In this document: piece by piece, positions 1 through 7,384 of the stretch
How positions within the stretch are numbered: the first letter of the stretch is position 1
Layout: each line of letters starts with the position of its first letter
NCBI GenBank assembly: GCA_948467735.1
Contig: CAOKFN010000059.1
Coordinates: forward strand, 1-23,089
DNA length: 23,089 bases
Direction: 5' to 3'
Origin: an uncultured bacterium
Lineage (GTDB): Bacteria; Bacillota; Clostridia; Lachnospirales; Lachnospiraceae
The notes under the pieces: generated by a model
Database searches by the model: none
Told to the model about the DNA's origin: nothing
Seen by the model: the letters and a program-made list of their open reading frames with translations, nothing else
Program-made: the position numbers and the translations under genes

Positions 1-191
1 GAGTGGTGCCTTGCGGCAATGGGCGGCCAATGGCGCCTTTCGCCGCGTCCATGGTTCCACGGCCCGCCTTTAAGCCGCCGAACAAGGCATCCCCTCCCTC
101 CCCCATCGGCCCGCCTTCCCCTAAAACGCCCCGCCCAGTCCGGCCAAAGTCCCGAAACAGCAGAATTGCATTCCTTCTTGAAAAAATTATG
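1..191. other. Unassigned GC-rich stretch at the window edge
   Basis: No convincing gene could be assigned here. Several frames are open on both strands, but the plus-strand frames read as Pro/Arg-rich sequence and the minus-strand frame is Gly-rich without a supported start codon. That pattern is typical of GC-rich non-coding or out-of-frame DNA. It may include the 3' end of a gene that starts before the window: one plus frame ends with a stop near position 74. It lies directly upstream of the glnS promoter. Confidence 0.3.
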
Positions 192-221
192 TTGATAGCC
201 CATAAAGATATATGTTATAAT
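192..221 (+). promoter_or_regulatory. Sigma-A promoter for glnS
   Basis: A -35 box TTGATA (192-197) and a consensus -10 box TATAAT (216-221) are separated by 18 bases. Transcription would start near 228, giving a leader of about 70 bases before the glnS start at 300. That leader is too short for a T-box riboswitch, and no T-box-like motif was seen. Confidence 0.75.
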
Positions 222-299
222 ACCCTTTAAGACAATGGGAGGGATTCCCCTGCGCAATTTCTACCTGCGCGGCATATCTGGAAAGGGAAGGACAGAATA

Positions 300-1970
300 A
301 TGGAGACAGAATCAAAAAACTTTATAGAACAAATCATTGATAAGGACCTTGCGGAAGGAGTGTACGACGCCGTGCATACCCGCTTTCCGCCGGAACCCAA
401 CGGATACCTGCATATCGGCCATGCGAAGAGCATTTTATTGAATTATGGTCTGGCACAGAAATATCATGGAAAATTCAATATGCGGTTTGACGATACAAAC
501 CCCACCAAAGAAGACGTCGAATTTGTGGAGTCGATCAAAGAGGATATACAGTGGCTTGGAGCCGACTGGGAAGACAGGCTGTATTTTGCATCCGATTATT
601 TTGGACAGATGTATGACGCGGCGGTGAAATTGATTCAAAAGGGAAAAGCATATGTGTCGGATCTGACCGCGGAACAGATAAAGCAGTATCGGGGAACCCT
701 CACCGAGCCGGGGAAGGAAGACCCGTACAGCAGCCGCGCCGTGGAGGAAAATCTGAGATTATTTCAAGAAATGAAGGACGGAAAATATGCGGACGGTGAA
801 AAGGTGCTTCGGGCTAGGATTGATATGACTTCTCCGAATATGAATATGCGCGATCCCGTCATTTACCGTGTGGCCCATATGACCCATCACAACACCAAAG
901 ACGCATGGTGCATCTATCCCATGTATGATTTTGCCCATCCCATTGAAGACGCCATAGAGGGAATTACGCATTCTATCTGCACGCTGGAATTTGAGGATCA
1001 CAGGCCGCTGTACGACTGGGTGGTAAGGGAGCTGGAATATCCTCATCCGCCCAAGCAGATTGAATTTGCGAAGTTATATTTGAAAAATGTGGTAACGGGA
1101 AAACGTTATATCAAGAAGCTGGTTCAGGACAAGATAGTGGACGGCTGGGATGATCCAAGGCTGGTATCCATCGCGGCTTTGAGACGACGGGGTTTTACGC
1201 CGGATTCCATCAAGATGTTCGTGGATCTGTGCGGTGTTTCCAAGGCCAATTCCGTTGCGGATTATGCGATGCTGGAATACTGTATTCGTGAGGATTTGAA
1301 GGTAAAAGCGGTCCGCATGATGGCAATTTTAGACCCAATTAAGCTGATTATCGATAATTATCCGCAGGATCAAATGGAAATGCTGCCAGCGGTAAACAAT
1401 CCTGAAAACGCCGCACTGGGCAGCAGGGAAGTCCCTTTTGGGAGAGAACTGTATATTGAGAGAGAGGACTTTGTGGAGGAGCCGCCCAGAAAGTATTACC
1501 GTTTATATCCGGGGAATGAAGTGCGTCTTATGAACGCATATTATGTCACCTGCACAAGCTTTGTCAAGGATGCGGACGGCAGGATTACGGAAGTACACTG
1601 CACCTATGATCCGAAGTCAAGGGGCGGCAGTACTTCGGATGGGAGAAAGGTAAGAGGCACGATTCATTGGGTGACTGTGGATACGGCGGTTTCCGCAGAA
1701 GTACGCCTGTACGAGAACATTATAGATGAGCAGAAGGGAGTTTATAATGCGGACGGCAGTTTGAATTTGAATCCCAATTCGCTCACTGTGTTGAAAGGGT
1801 GTAAGCTGGAGCCTGCTTTTGAAGGGGCGGAAGGCGGAGACAGTTTCCAGTTTATGAGGCAGGGATTTTTCTGTGTGGATACAAAGGATTCGCGTCCGGA
1901 TGCGCTTGTATTTAATCGCATTGTATCCTTGAAGAGTTCCTATGTCCTGCCAAAAGAAATAAAGAGCTGA
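300..1970 (+). CDS. glnS: Glutamine--tRNA ligase
   Basis: Class I aminoacyl-tRNA synthetase that charges tRNA-Gln with glutamine in the cytoplasm. The 556 residues match the usual GlnRS length. The HIGH motif is clear (PPEPNGYLHIGHAKS, near residues 31-45), as are the GlnRS-type blocks MRFDDTNP, DGWDDPR and LRRRGFTP and the C-terminal anticodon-binding beta-barrels with RLYPGNEVRL. The start ATG at 300 follows GGGAAGGA at a good distance. The position of the KMSKS loop, usually VMSKRK in GlnRS, reads VVTGKRY here, so the second signature is divergent although the rest of the enzyme is intact. GluRS is less likely because the barrel domains are of GlnRS type. The gene leads a probable operon with the DUF2225 gene 31 bases downstream. 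Confidence 0.95.
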   Translation: METESKNFIEQIIDKDLAEGVYDAVHTRFPPEPNGYLHIGHAKSILLNYGLAQKYHGKFNMRFDDTNPTKEDVEFVESIKEDIQWLGADWEDRLYFASDYFGQMYDAAVKLIQKGKAYVSDLTAEQIKQYRGTLTEPGKEDPYSSRAVEENLRLFQEMKDGKYADGEKVLRARIDMTSPNMNMRDPVIYRVAHMTHHNTKDAWCIYPMYDFAHPIEDAIEGITHSICTLEFEDHRPLYDWVVRELEYPHPPKQIEFAKLYLKNVVTGKRYIKKLVQDKIVDGWDDPRLVSIAALRRRGFTPDSIKMFVDLCGVSKANSVADYAMLEYCIREDLKVKAVRMMAILDPIKLIIDNYPQDQMEMLPAVNNPENAALGSREVPFGRELYIEREDFVEEPPRKYYRLYPGNEVRLMNAYYVTCTSFVKDADGRITEVHCTYDPKSRGGSTSDGRKVRGTIHWVTVDTAVSAEVRLYENIIDEQKGVYNADGSLNLNPNSLTVLKGCKLEPAFEGAEGGDSFQFMRQGFFCVDTKDSRPDALVFNRIVSLKSSYVLPKEIKS

Positions 1971-2001
1971 GGAATAAATTCTGCGCGGAAATGAGGATAG
2001 C

Positions 2002-2856
2002 ATGGGAATCTTATCAGGATTAAAGCGTCTGGGATTGGGCAGTTTGGAAAATGAAGATATCTATGAGGCGGATAAGGAGAATTCCAAGCAGAGGTCAAAG
2101 AATGATACCGCAGGGACTCCAAAGCCGAAGCCGGAAGAGAAGGATTTAATCTATGAAAAGTCTTATGTATGTCCTGTGTGCGGAAGCGGTTTTACTTCAA
2201 AGGTTATGAAGTCCAGCAAGGCGCGGCTGGTGAGTACGGATCAGGATCTCCGGCCCAGATATGACGTCATTGACGCGGTAAAATACGACGTGGTTTTATG
2301 CACCACCTGCGGATATGGGGCGCTGGGAAGTTCGTTCACACATATTTCTCCCGGACAGATAAAGCTGGTGAAAGAAAAGATTTGTTCCAAGGTGCGGATG
2401 GGAAATTATCACAATGAAGTTTATTCTTATGAAGAGGCGCTGGAACGGTATCAGCTTGCGCTTGCAAACGCTTTGGTAAAGCGATCCAAGGCGAGCGAAA
2501 AGGCATTTATCTGTTTAAAGACGGGCTGGCTTTTAAGAGGATACACAGAGTACCTGAAAGAATCAGACAGTCCCAAGGAGTCCGTGGAGGAAATGGAAAC
2601 GCAGGAAAATGAGTATCTGCAGAATGCGTATAAAGGATTTCTGGAGGCGAGGCAGACGGAAAATTTTCCTATGTGCGGGATGGATGAGCTTACCATTGAT
2701 TATCTTTTGGCAGCATTGGCTATGCGCTTTCGGCAGTTTGATGTGGCGGCAAGGCTGATCAGTACTATTTTGACCTCTTCTTCCGCAAGCATCCGTGTGA
2801 AGGATAAAGCGAGGGATATGAAGGAACAGATATTGCGGGAGTTGAAGAAGCGTTAA
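2002..2856 (+). CDS. DUF2225 family protein with two CxxC zinc motifs
   Basis: A 284-residue cytoplasmic protein of unknown function that I recognise as DUF2225. A charged, Lys/Glu-rich N-terminal stretch (residues 16-50) is followed by a zinc-ribbon-like module with C57/C60 (CPVCGSGF) and C100/C103 (CTTCGYGAL), and between them the family block KARLVSTDQDLRPRYD. The C-terminal half is helical and resembles TPR-like repeats (YEEALERYQLALANAL and later helices). No signal peptide or membrane segment is seen. It lies 31 bases after glnS and 19 bases before the MocR regulator on the same strand, so the three are probably co-transcribed. The Cys residues suggest metal binding; any specific role is unknown. 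Confidence 0.8.
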   Translation: MGILSGLKRLGLGSLENEDIYEADKENSKQRSKNDTAGTPKPKPEEKDLIYEKSYVCPVCGSGFTSKVMKSSKARLVSTDQDLRPRYDVIDAVKYDVVLCTTCGYGALGSSFTHISPGQIKLVKEKICSKVRMGNYHNEVYSYEEALERYQLALANALVKRSKASEKAFICLKTGWLLRGYTEYLKESDSPKESVEEMETQENEYLQNAYKGFLEARQTENFPMCGMDELTIDYLLAALAMRFRQFDVAARLISTILTSSSASIRVKDKARDMKEQILRELKKR

Positions 2857-2875
2857 GGACGGCCGGGAGACGGTT

Positions 2876-4426
2876 ATGCACGAAATGACAATTCAGCTGC
2901 AGACAGAAGGAAAGCTTTGTCTGTATGAACAGATATATGAATATATCAAAAATGAAATTAAGAGCGGGAAGCTTCTTGCAGGCGAGAGGCTTCCCTCTAC
3001 ACGTTCTTTGGCGGAGTATCTTCAGGTGGCAAGAAGCACGGTGGACTATGCCTATGGACAGCTGCTCAGCGAGGGATATATCGAGTCGAGGCCCTGCAAA
3101 GGTCATTTTGTATGTTCGATGGAGGAAATGTTCCGGCTGGAGGCGGAGAGTGCCGGCAGAGCTTTACATCCTGCCAAAGAATCCGCGGCTATAAAACGCA
3201 GGATAACCGACGGATCGGCATCTGGGAAGGCGGGGGAAGCTTTTCCGAAGGATACGGAGGATTTGCTGTGCGAAGGAGCAGGTTTATCCAAAGTAACGGA
3301 GAGCCTTGGCGGAAGGATGAAAAAGCCTTTGGAAGAGCATTGCCGCATCGATTTTTCGCCTTTTGATATTGATATGTCGGGTTTTCCCTTCGGCGTTTGG
3401 AAGAAAATAACCAAGAATATATTGAACTATGCCAACAGTGAGCTTTTTGCAAGGGGGGAGGAGCAGGGAGACTATGACTTTCGCCGGACAATCAGCAGAT
3501 ATCTTCATTCTTCCCGGGGGGTCAACTGCAGGCCGGAGCAGATTATCGTGGGGGCCGGGAACGATTATCTGCTTTTTCTTTTGGAGAAAATCCTAGGACC
3601 CCGTGTGCGCATTGCCATGGAAAATCCTACTTATAAAAGGTCTTATCGTATTTTTCAGTCTTTTTCCTATACAATAGCCACGGTGGACATGGACGAATGG
3701 GGGATGCGGGCGGATAAGCTGGAACAGGAAAGCGTGAGCGCCGTCTATGTAATGCCCTCCCATCAATTTCCCACCGGAACGGTAATGCCCATCGGACGGA
3801 GAATGGAGCTGTTAAAGTGGGCGGGCAGGGAGCCGGGGCGGTATTTAATTGAGGATGATTATGACAGTGAGTTTCGGTATCATGGGAAACCGATTCCCGC
3901 CCTTCAGGCTTCCGACAAACATGGCAGGGTCATCTATATGGGTACTTTTTCCAAGGCCATTGCCCCGGCTATCCGCATCAGCTTTATGGTGCTGCCGGAG
4001 AGCCTGCTGGAAAAATATTTGAGAGACTGCGCTTTTTATTCCTGCACGGTGTCAAGAATTGATCAGAGTATTTTAAATGAATTTATTCAAGAAGGGTGCT
4101 TTGAGCGTCACTTAAATAAAATGAGGAAGATATATCGCGCCAAGCACGAGCTTTTGCTGGAATGTCTGCAGCCCTTCAGGACAGCGTTTGAGATATCGGG
4201 AGAGAATGCGGGACTGCACCTTCTGCTCACCTCCAAGACGGGAATCTCCGAAAAAGAATTGATCCGCAGGGCGATGGAAGGCCGTGTGAGAGTTTACGGA
4301 TTGTCGGAGAATATGGTGGAGACGGCGTCGGACAGCCGGACGGTACTGATTGGGTTCGGAGGGGTATCCGCCGATGAAATCAGGGAGGGAATGGAACTGC
4401 TGGAAAAGGCGTGGATAAAGCAATAA
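2876..4426 (+). CDS. MocR/PdxR-type transcriptional regulator (GntR HTH plus aminotransferase fold)
   Basis: A 516-residue MocR-subfamily regulator. Residues about 10-80 form a GntR-type winged helix (LYEQIYEYIKNEIKSG, LPSTRSLAEYLQVARSTV). Residues about 145-510 form a fold type I aminotransferase domain with the N1-binding segment EDDYDSEFRY and the PLP lysine K360 in GTFSKAIAPAIR. Family members use PLP as an effector and often control vitamin B6, GABA or D-Ala metabolism, but no such genes flank this one and the target is unknown. The linker between the domains is long (about residues 82-160) and low in complexity. GGGAGA at 2865-2870 sits 5 bases before ATG 2876, which favours that start over the second Met at 2885. 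Confidence 0.9.
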   Translation: MHEMTIQLQTEGKLCLYEQIYEYIKNEIKSGKLLAGERLPSTRSLAEYLQVARSTVDYAYGQLLSEGYIESRPCKGHFVCSMEEMFRLEAESAGRALHPAKESAAIKRRITDGSASGKAGEAFPKDTEDLLCEGAGLSKVTESLGGRMKKPLEEHCRIDFSPFDIDMSGFPFGVWKKITKNILNYANSELFARGEEQGDYDFRRTISRYLHSSRGVNCRPEQIIVGAGNDYLLFLLEKILGPRVRIAMENPTYKRSYRIFQSFSYTIATVDMDEWGMRADKLEQESVSAVYVMPSHQFPTGTVMPIGRRMELLKWAGREPGRYLIEDDYDSEFRYHGKPIPALQASDKHGRVIYMGTFSKAIAPAIRISFMVLPESLLEKYLRDCAFYSCTVSRIDQSILNEFIQEGCFERHLNKMRKIYRAKHELLLECLQPFRTAFEISGENAGLHLLLTSKTGISEKELIRRAMEGRVRVYGLSENMVETASDSRTVLIGFGGVSADEIREGMELLEKAWIKQ

Positions 4427-4443
4427 AGCGGTTCTATTGCAAT

Positions 4444-4471
4444 AAAAAGCACCGCTTTAGCGGCGCTTTTT
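4444..4471. terminator. Bidirectional intrinsic terminator
   Basis: AAAAAGC-A-CCGC, loop TTTA, GCGG-C-GCTTTTT: an 11-bp stem with one A/C mismatch, with A and T tracts on its two flanks. It sits between the convergent MocR gene (+) and the 4503-5006 gene (-) and can terminate both. Confidence 0.85.
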
Positions 4472-4502
4472 CCTCATACACTTTTGGCAGAAGCGATATG
4501 TC

Positions 4503-5006
4503 TTAATTGTCGTTGATGGGAGGCTCTATGCCCGGGCCGTCTTCCTCATCAAAAAATTCTTCCACACTGTTTGCGGCAGCTTCCGCTGCCTGTTCCGTGA
4601 GCGGAGTAAATGTGTTTTCGGCTTTGGAAGAATTTATGGGAAATTCTTCCACCGAAGGCTGCGAAGGCTCTGCGGAAGAGGATTTGCCGGAGGATGTTTC
4701 CGCGGAACATGCTTCTGTAGAAGCTGCCTTCGTGGAAGAGGCTTCCGTGGAAGAGGCTTCCATGGAAGAGGCTTCCATAGTATCCTGACTGTTTTCTGCC
4801 TGCTGAGTGGAAGATTCAGGATTCAGGGGAACATAGCTGCGGGAACCATCTGCGGATTCATTCAGGTCCTTGCCGAAATCATCATAATCTTCTTCGTCGG
4901 AATCTTTTTCTGCGGCGTCTTTTTTCTGTAGATAAAAATAAACAGCGGCGGCGGCAGAAATAACGGCGGCGGATAATAATAAAGTTTTGCCGAATTTTTT
5001 AGCCAT
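4503..5006 (-). CDS. Membrane-anchored low-complexity protein with Glu-Ala-Ser repeats
   Basis: A 167-residue protein of unknown function. Residues 1-27 contain a short basic start and one hydrophobic segment (LLLSAAVISAAAAVYFYL), so it is probably anchored by a single N-terminal helix. The rest is acidic and Ser/Glu/Thr-rich with tandem five-residue units of the type EASS[MT], most likely disordered. I see no catalytic motif. The start is supported by AAAGGAG 6 bases upstream. The gene is divergent from the 5275 operon and convergent with the MocR gene. The opposite-strand frame over the same DNA lacks any such start context. Confidence 0.8.
   Translation of the reverse strand: MAKKFGKTLLLSAAVISAAAAVYFYLQKKDAAEKDSDEEDYDDFGKDLNESADGSRSYVPLNPESSTQQAENSQDTMEASSMEASSTEASSTKAASTEACSAETSSGKSSSAEPSQPSVEEFPINSSKAENTFTPLTEQAAEAAANSVEEFFDEEDGPGIEPPINDN
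4705..4779 (-). repeat. Five tandem 15-bp units encoding EASS-type pentapeptides
   Basis: Units start at 4705, 4720, 4735, 4750 and 4765. The last three are nearly identical (GAAGAGGCTTCCRTR); the first two are degenerate. All lie in frame in the 4503-5006 gene, so copy-number change would alter tail length without a frameshift. Confidence 0.85.
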
Positions 5007-5102
5007 GGGTTGCTCCTTTCATTTATGACAATAGAAATCAGCTTCACATGTTTTTGGATTCAGGAAAAGAAAAACTGCGCGGCAAAGTTTCTATTGTTAT
5101 AT

Positions 5103-5224
5103 TTAGTATCAAGTTTATATTAATACTATTTTGCTGGATTGAAAAGGGAATATGCACAAATTTCCGAAAAATTTTATCATTTTATTCCAGTATGTCAGGA
5201 AGTATGGTACAATGTTGATACTAA
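5103..5224. promoter_or_regulatory. Divergent promoter region with a spaced 10-bp inverted repeat
   Basis: TTAGTATCAA (5103-5112) is repeated as its exact reverse complement TTGATACTAA (5215-5224). A further ATACTA core lies near 5126. The right arm begins one base after the -10 box of the rightward promoter, a place suited to repressor binding. The TetR regulator encoded by the rightward operon is the obvious candidate, by inference only. The left arm lies about 100 bases upstream of the leftward gene. Confidence 0.45.
5185..5213 (+). promoter_or_regulatory. Probable extended -10 promoter for the 5275 operon
   Basis: A -10 box TACAAT (5208-5213) is preceded by TGG, giving an extended -10, with a weak -35 TTCCAG 17 bases upstream. 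It would give a leader of about 55 bases before the start at 5275. Confidence 0.5.
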
Positions 5225-5274
5225 TAAATACAGCGGCGATATATTGATTGGACGGGAGGAAGGAGAAAGGAAAA

Positions 5275-5631
5275 ATGGTTGGAAAATATAAAGTCGTTAC
5301 TCTATGTGGGAGCACAAGATTCAAAGAGGATTTTATGGAGCAGCAGAAACGGCTTTCGTTACAGGGATATATCGTGATTTCGGTGGGCTGTTTCAGTCAT
5401 TCGGGGGATGATGAGGTATGGGCGGAAGGGACAAAAGAAATGCTTGACGATATGCATAAGAGAAAAATCGATATGGCTGACGAGATTTATGTGATCAATA
5501 AGAATGGGTATATCGGGGAGTCAACCTTATCGGAAATCAAATATGCGGAATCGAAAGGAATGCCCGTTGTTTACATGGAAAGTCCTGATACACGGAAAGA
5601 ATCGCCGGCTGCCGAGGAGCGTTTTGTATGA
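5275..5631 (+). CDS. Nucleoside 2-deoxyribosyltransferase-like protein
   Basis: A 118-residue cytoplasmic protein resembling the nucleoside 2-deoxyribosyltransferase-like fold. It has an N-terminal beta strand followed by LCGSTRF, an acidic central DEVWAEGTKEMLDDMH segment, a DMADEIYVINKNGYIG strand, and GESTLSEIKYAESKGMPVVY, where the conserved Glu would act in base exchange or nucleotide binding. Whether it is catalytic cannot be told. A TTG at 5248 would extend the frame but falls in the ribosome binding site region; AAGGAG at 5260-5265 is 9 bases before ATG 5275, so 5275 is chosen. Its stop overlaps the TetR start (ATGA), indicating translational coupling. Confidence 0.75.
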   Translation: MVGKYKVVTLCGSTRFKEDFMEQQKRLSLQGYIVISVGCFSHSGDDEVWAEGTKEMLDDMHKRKIDMADEIYVINKNGYIGESTLSEIKYAESKGMPVVYMESPDTRKESPAAEERFV

Positions 5632-6260
5632 ACAGCAAATTTTTTGACTTGAAGAAAGAAAAGCAGGATAGAATGATAAACGCCGCATTGAAGGTGTTTG
5701 CGATTCAGGGATACCGCCATGGCAGTACTGACGATATCGTCAAGGAAGCGGCGGTCAGCAAGGGGCTGTTGTTCCACTATTTTGAAAGCAAGCTGGGGGT
5801 CTACCGCTTTGTATATGATTACAGTGTCAGGTACATGATTCTGGAGCTGCGTTCCACGGTGGAACCGGAGGAGAAGGAAATGTTTGCGATGATGAAGCAG
5901 ATAGAATGCGCCAGAATGCATGCCATGAGAGGATATCCCTACATGCAGCAGTTTTTAAACCGCTCCATGTCGGAAGATTCCTATGAGGCGCTTCTCTCCA
6001 TTGAAGAAAAGCGGAGCGCCTTGGAAGAAACATATTCGGCGCTGGCGGGGCGGATTGATTACAGCCTTCTCCCCGGAGGGGTGGACGGTGAAAAGCTGCG
6101 GAAGATGCTGGATTTCACCGTCAAGGGTTTGATGGCGGAGCGGTTTCAGGATGCTTCTTTTCAGCCGGAAATGCTTTATCATGAAATCTGTGATTATCTT
6201 GATATGACAAGGCAGATTGTGTATCGTGAGGGAAGCGGTTCTTACAGCCCCTACCAATAG
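5628..6260 (+). CDS. TetR/AcrR family transcriptional regulator
   Basis: A 210-residue regulator. Residues about 12-58 are a TetR helix-turn-helix (MINAALKVFAIQGYRHGSTD, then IVKEAAVSKGLLFHYFESK), followed by an all-helical ligand-binding domain with no family-specific motif that I recognise. The ATG overlaps the stop of the upstream deoxyribosyltransferase-like gene by ATGA, so the two are made together. By analogy with other TetR proteins it may repress its own operon through the inverted repeat in the divergent region upstream; this is inference. No transporter or obvious target gene is adjacent. Confidence 0.9.
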   Translation: MNSKFFDLKKEKQDRMINAALKVFAIQGYRHGSTDDIVKEAAVSKGLLFHYFESKLGVYRFVYDYSVRYMILELRSTVEPEEKEMFAMMKQIECARMHAMRGYPYMQQFLNRSMSEDSYEALLSIEEKRSALEETYSALAGRIDYSLLPGGVDGEKLRKMLDFTVKGLMAERFQDASFQPEMLYHEICDYLDMTRQIVYREGSGSYSPYQ

Positions 6261-6272
6261 GGCCGCCCTATT
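6256..6272. terminator. Short hairpin spanning two convergent stop codons
   Basis: AATAGGG, loop CCG, CCCTATT is a perfect 7-bp stem. It contains the TAG stop of the TetR gene and the TAG stop of the DUF6062 gene on the other strand. It could act as a weak shared terminator, but the flanking T tracts are short. Confidence 0.4.
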
Positions 6273-7038
6273 TGCCGGGGCCGCCTCCTTTGTAGGGGCC
6301 GTCCGCCGGGTATCCGCCCTTGAGCTTCTGCATTCCCCGCTGGATGGCGTCTCTGGAATTCTTCCAGTCGGCGTCTTCGTTGCGGTAGTCGAATTTCTCC
6401 ACCATCCAAGCCACGTCCCCGGCCAGCCGTTCCATATTGCGTTCCATCAGGGGCAGCAGCGCGGCGTAAAATTCTTCTTTGGCATTGCCGGAAAGCCTGC
6501 TGTCCGCGGCTTCGCACAGGGAGCCGAAATGATGAAGGCAGAAGCCTTTGCTGTTTTTGATTTTGCCGCGGAATTCTTCGTCCTGATTCCACAAGGTAAA
6601 GAAGGTATCCAGATACCGGGCGTATGTCTCGGAAAACTGTCTGCAGATATAGCAGGAAGCTTCTTTATCATGCACCCACATGCCGATGGAATTGCCGCTT
6701 TCGGCCGTCTTGCGGAATTTATCCTTCAGGGACGTTTTTCCCGGCTTAAAGCGTGCGAATTCTCTTTTCATTTCATCGATGATTTTCTGATAATGGGTTT
6801 TCAGAATCCATGCGTTTCCCAAGGTATTCCCATAGTCAAACATTTTCTGGAAATGTTCTCTGCAGAAGCCGGCTTTATCCGTCATCTCTCGAATATCCGC
6901 CTCCATATAGGAGGAACCGCTTCCGAGCACGAAATCCAGCAGATCCTGCTCCACATTACGCTCGATAAAACAAAAGGGGCATTCGTCGTCGGCGTTTACC
7001 GCATCGTTTAAGGGGATGGTGTATAATTGCTCTTTCAT
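6268..7038 (-). CDS. DUF6062 family protein with duplicated CxxC/CxxH modules
   Basis: A 256-residue, probably cytoplasmic protein that I recognise as DUF6062; function unknown. A pattern occurs twice: C20-x2-C23 followed by GFCREHF (C59, H62), and C129-x2-C132 followed by GFCLHHF (C167, H170). This looks like two zinc or iron-sulphur binding half-domains from an internal duplication. No membrane segment is seen. The C-terminal tail is Gly/Pro-rich (GGYPADGPYKGGGPGK). AAAGGAT lies about 11 bases before the start. A long opposite-strand frame (6217-7011) covers the same DNA but has no SD and no family features. Confidence 0.8.
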   Translation of the reverse strand: MKEQLYTIPLNDAVNADDECPFCFIERNVEQDLLDFVLGSGSSYMEADIREMTDKAGFCREHFQKMFDYGNTLGNAWILKTHYQKIIDEMKREFARFKPGKTSLKDKFRKTAESGNSIGMWVHDKEASCYICRQFSETYARYLDTFFTLWNQDEEFRGKIKNSKGFCLHHFGSLCEAADSRLSGNAKEEFYAALLPLMERNMERLAGDVAWMVEKFDYRNEDADWKNSRDAIQRGMQKLKGGYPADGPYKGGGPGK

Positions 7039-7121
7039 ATATCGTATTATCCTTTCTGAAAAATCGTACCAAGCTTGTCGTCAGTTAATGGCTGCCCATG
7101 CAGTCATAAGCTTATAATTGT

Positions 7122-7150
7122 ATTATAAAGGAAAGCATATCAAAGTGCAA
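7122..7150 (-). promoter_or_regulatory. Promoter for the DUF6062 gene
   Basis: On the minus strand, TTGCAC (7150-7145) and TATAAT (7127-7122) are 17 bases apart. Transcription would begin near 7115, about 77 bases before the start codon. Confidence 0.6.
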
Positions 7151-7279
7151 TACCGTAACCGGAGAACCGCATTCTTATGATAAAACAGCCTTGCCGCTTT
7201 GGTGGTTTGAACGAACTAATTCTTACGGAAATAAAACATTTTTGTAACAAATTGGAATGTAAAATTAAGGATTTTTTAG

Positions 7280-7308
7280 TTGTAAAATGGGCACGGGAAG
7301 GATAATAT
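7280..7308 (+). promoter_or_regulatory. Promoter for the leader ORF and MBOAT gene
   Basis: TTGTAA (7280-7285) and TAATAT (7303-7308) are 17 bases apart. A transcript starting near 7315 would begin almost at the SD of the 18-codon leader ORF. The rest of the 7039-7365 gap is AT-rich and holds the divergent DUF6062 promoter; nothing else was recognised there. Confidence 0.55.
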
Positions 7309-7327
7309 ATAAGTAAGGAAAGAAAAT

Positions 7328-7384
7328 ATGGAACTATCAGTTCATAACGAAAGATGGGATGACTCTTGGTATTCAGCAGTATAG
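7328..7384 (+). CDS. 18-residue leader ORF overlapping the MBOAT start
   Basis: ATG at 7328 is preceded by TAAGGAAAG at good spacing and encodes MELSVHNERWDDSWYSAV, then TAG. It overlaps the TTG start of the MBOAT gene (7366) by 19 bases in another frame. Its own ribosome site is better than that of the MBOAT gene, so ribosomes finishing here could re-initiate upstream at the TTG. Whether the peptide matters is unknown. A chance ORF is possible. Confidence 0.4.
   Translation: MELSVHNERWDDSWYSAV

Noticed and set aside
222..299. T-box riboswitch in the glnS leader
   Set aside because: The leader is only about 70 bases and holds no T-box motif or terminator/antiterminator pair.
6217..7011. A 264-codon plus-strand frame opposite the DUF6062 gene
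   Set aside because: It begins at a non-ATG codon without SD and overlaps the end of the TetR gene. The minus strand has a recognised family, Cys/His motifs and a promoter.
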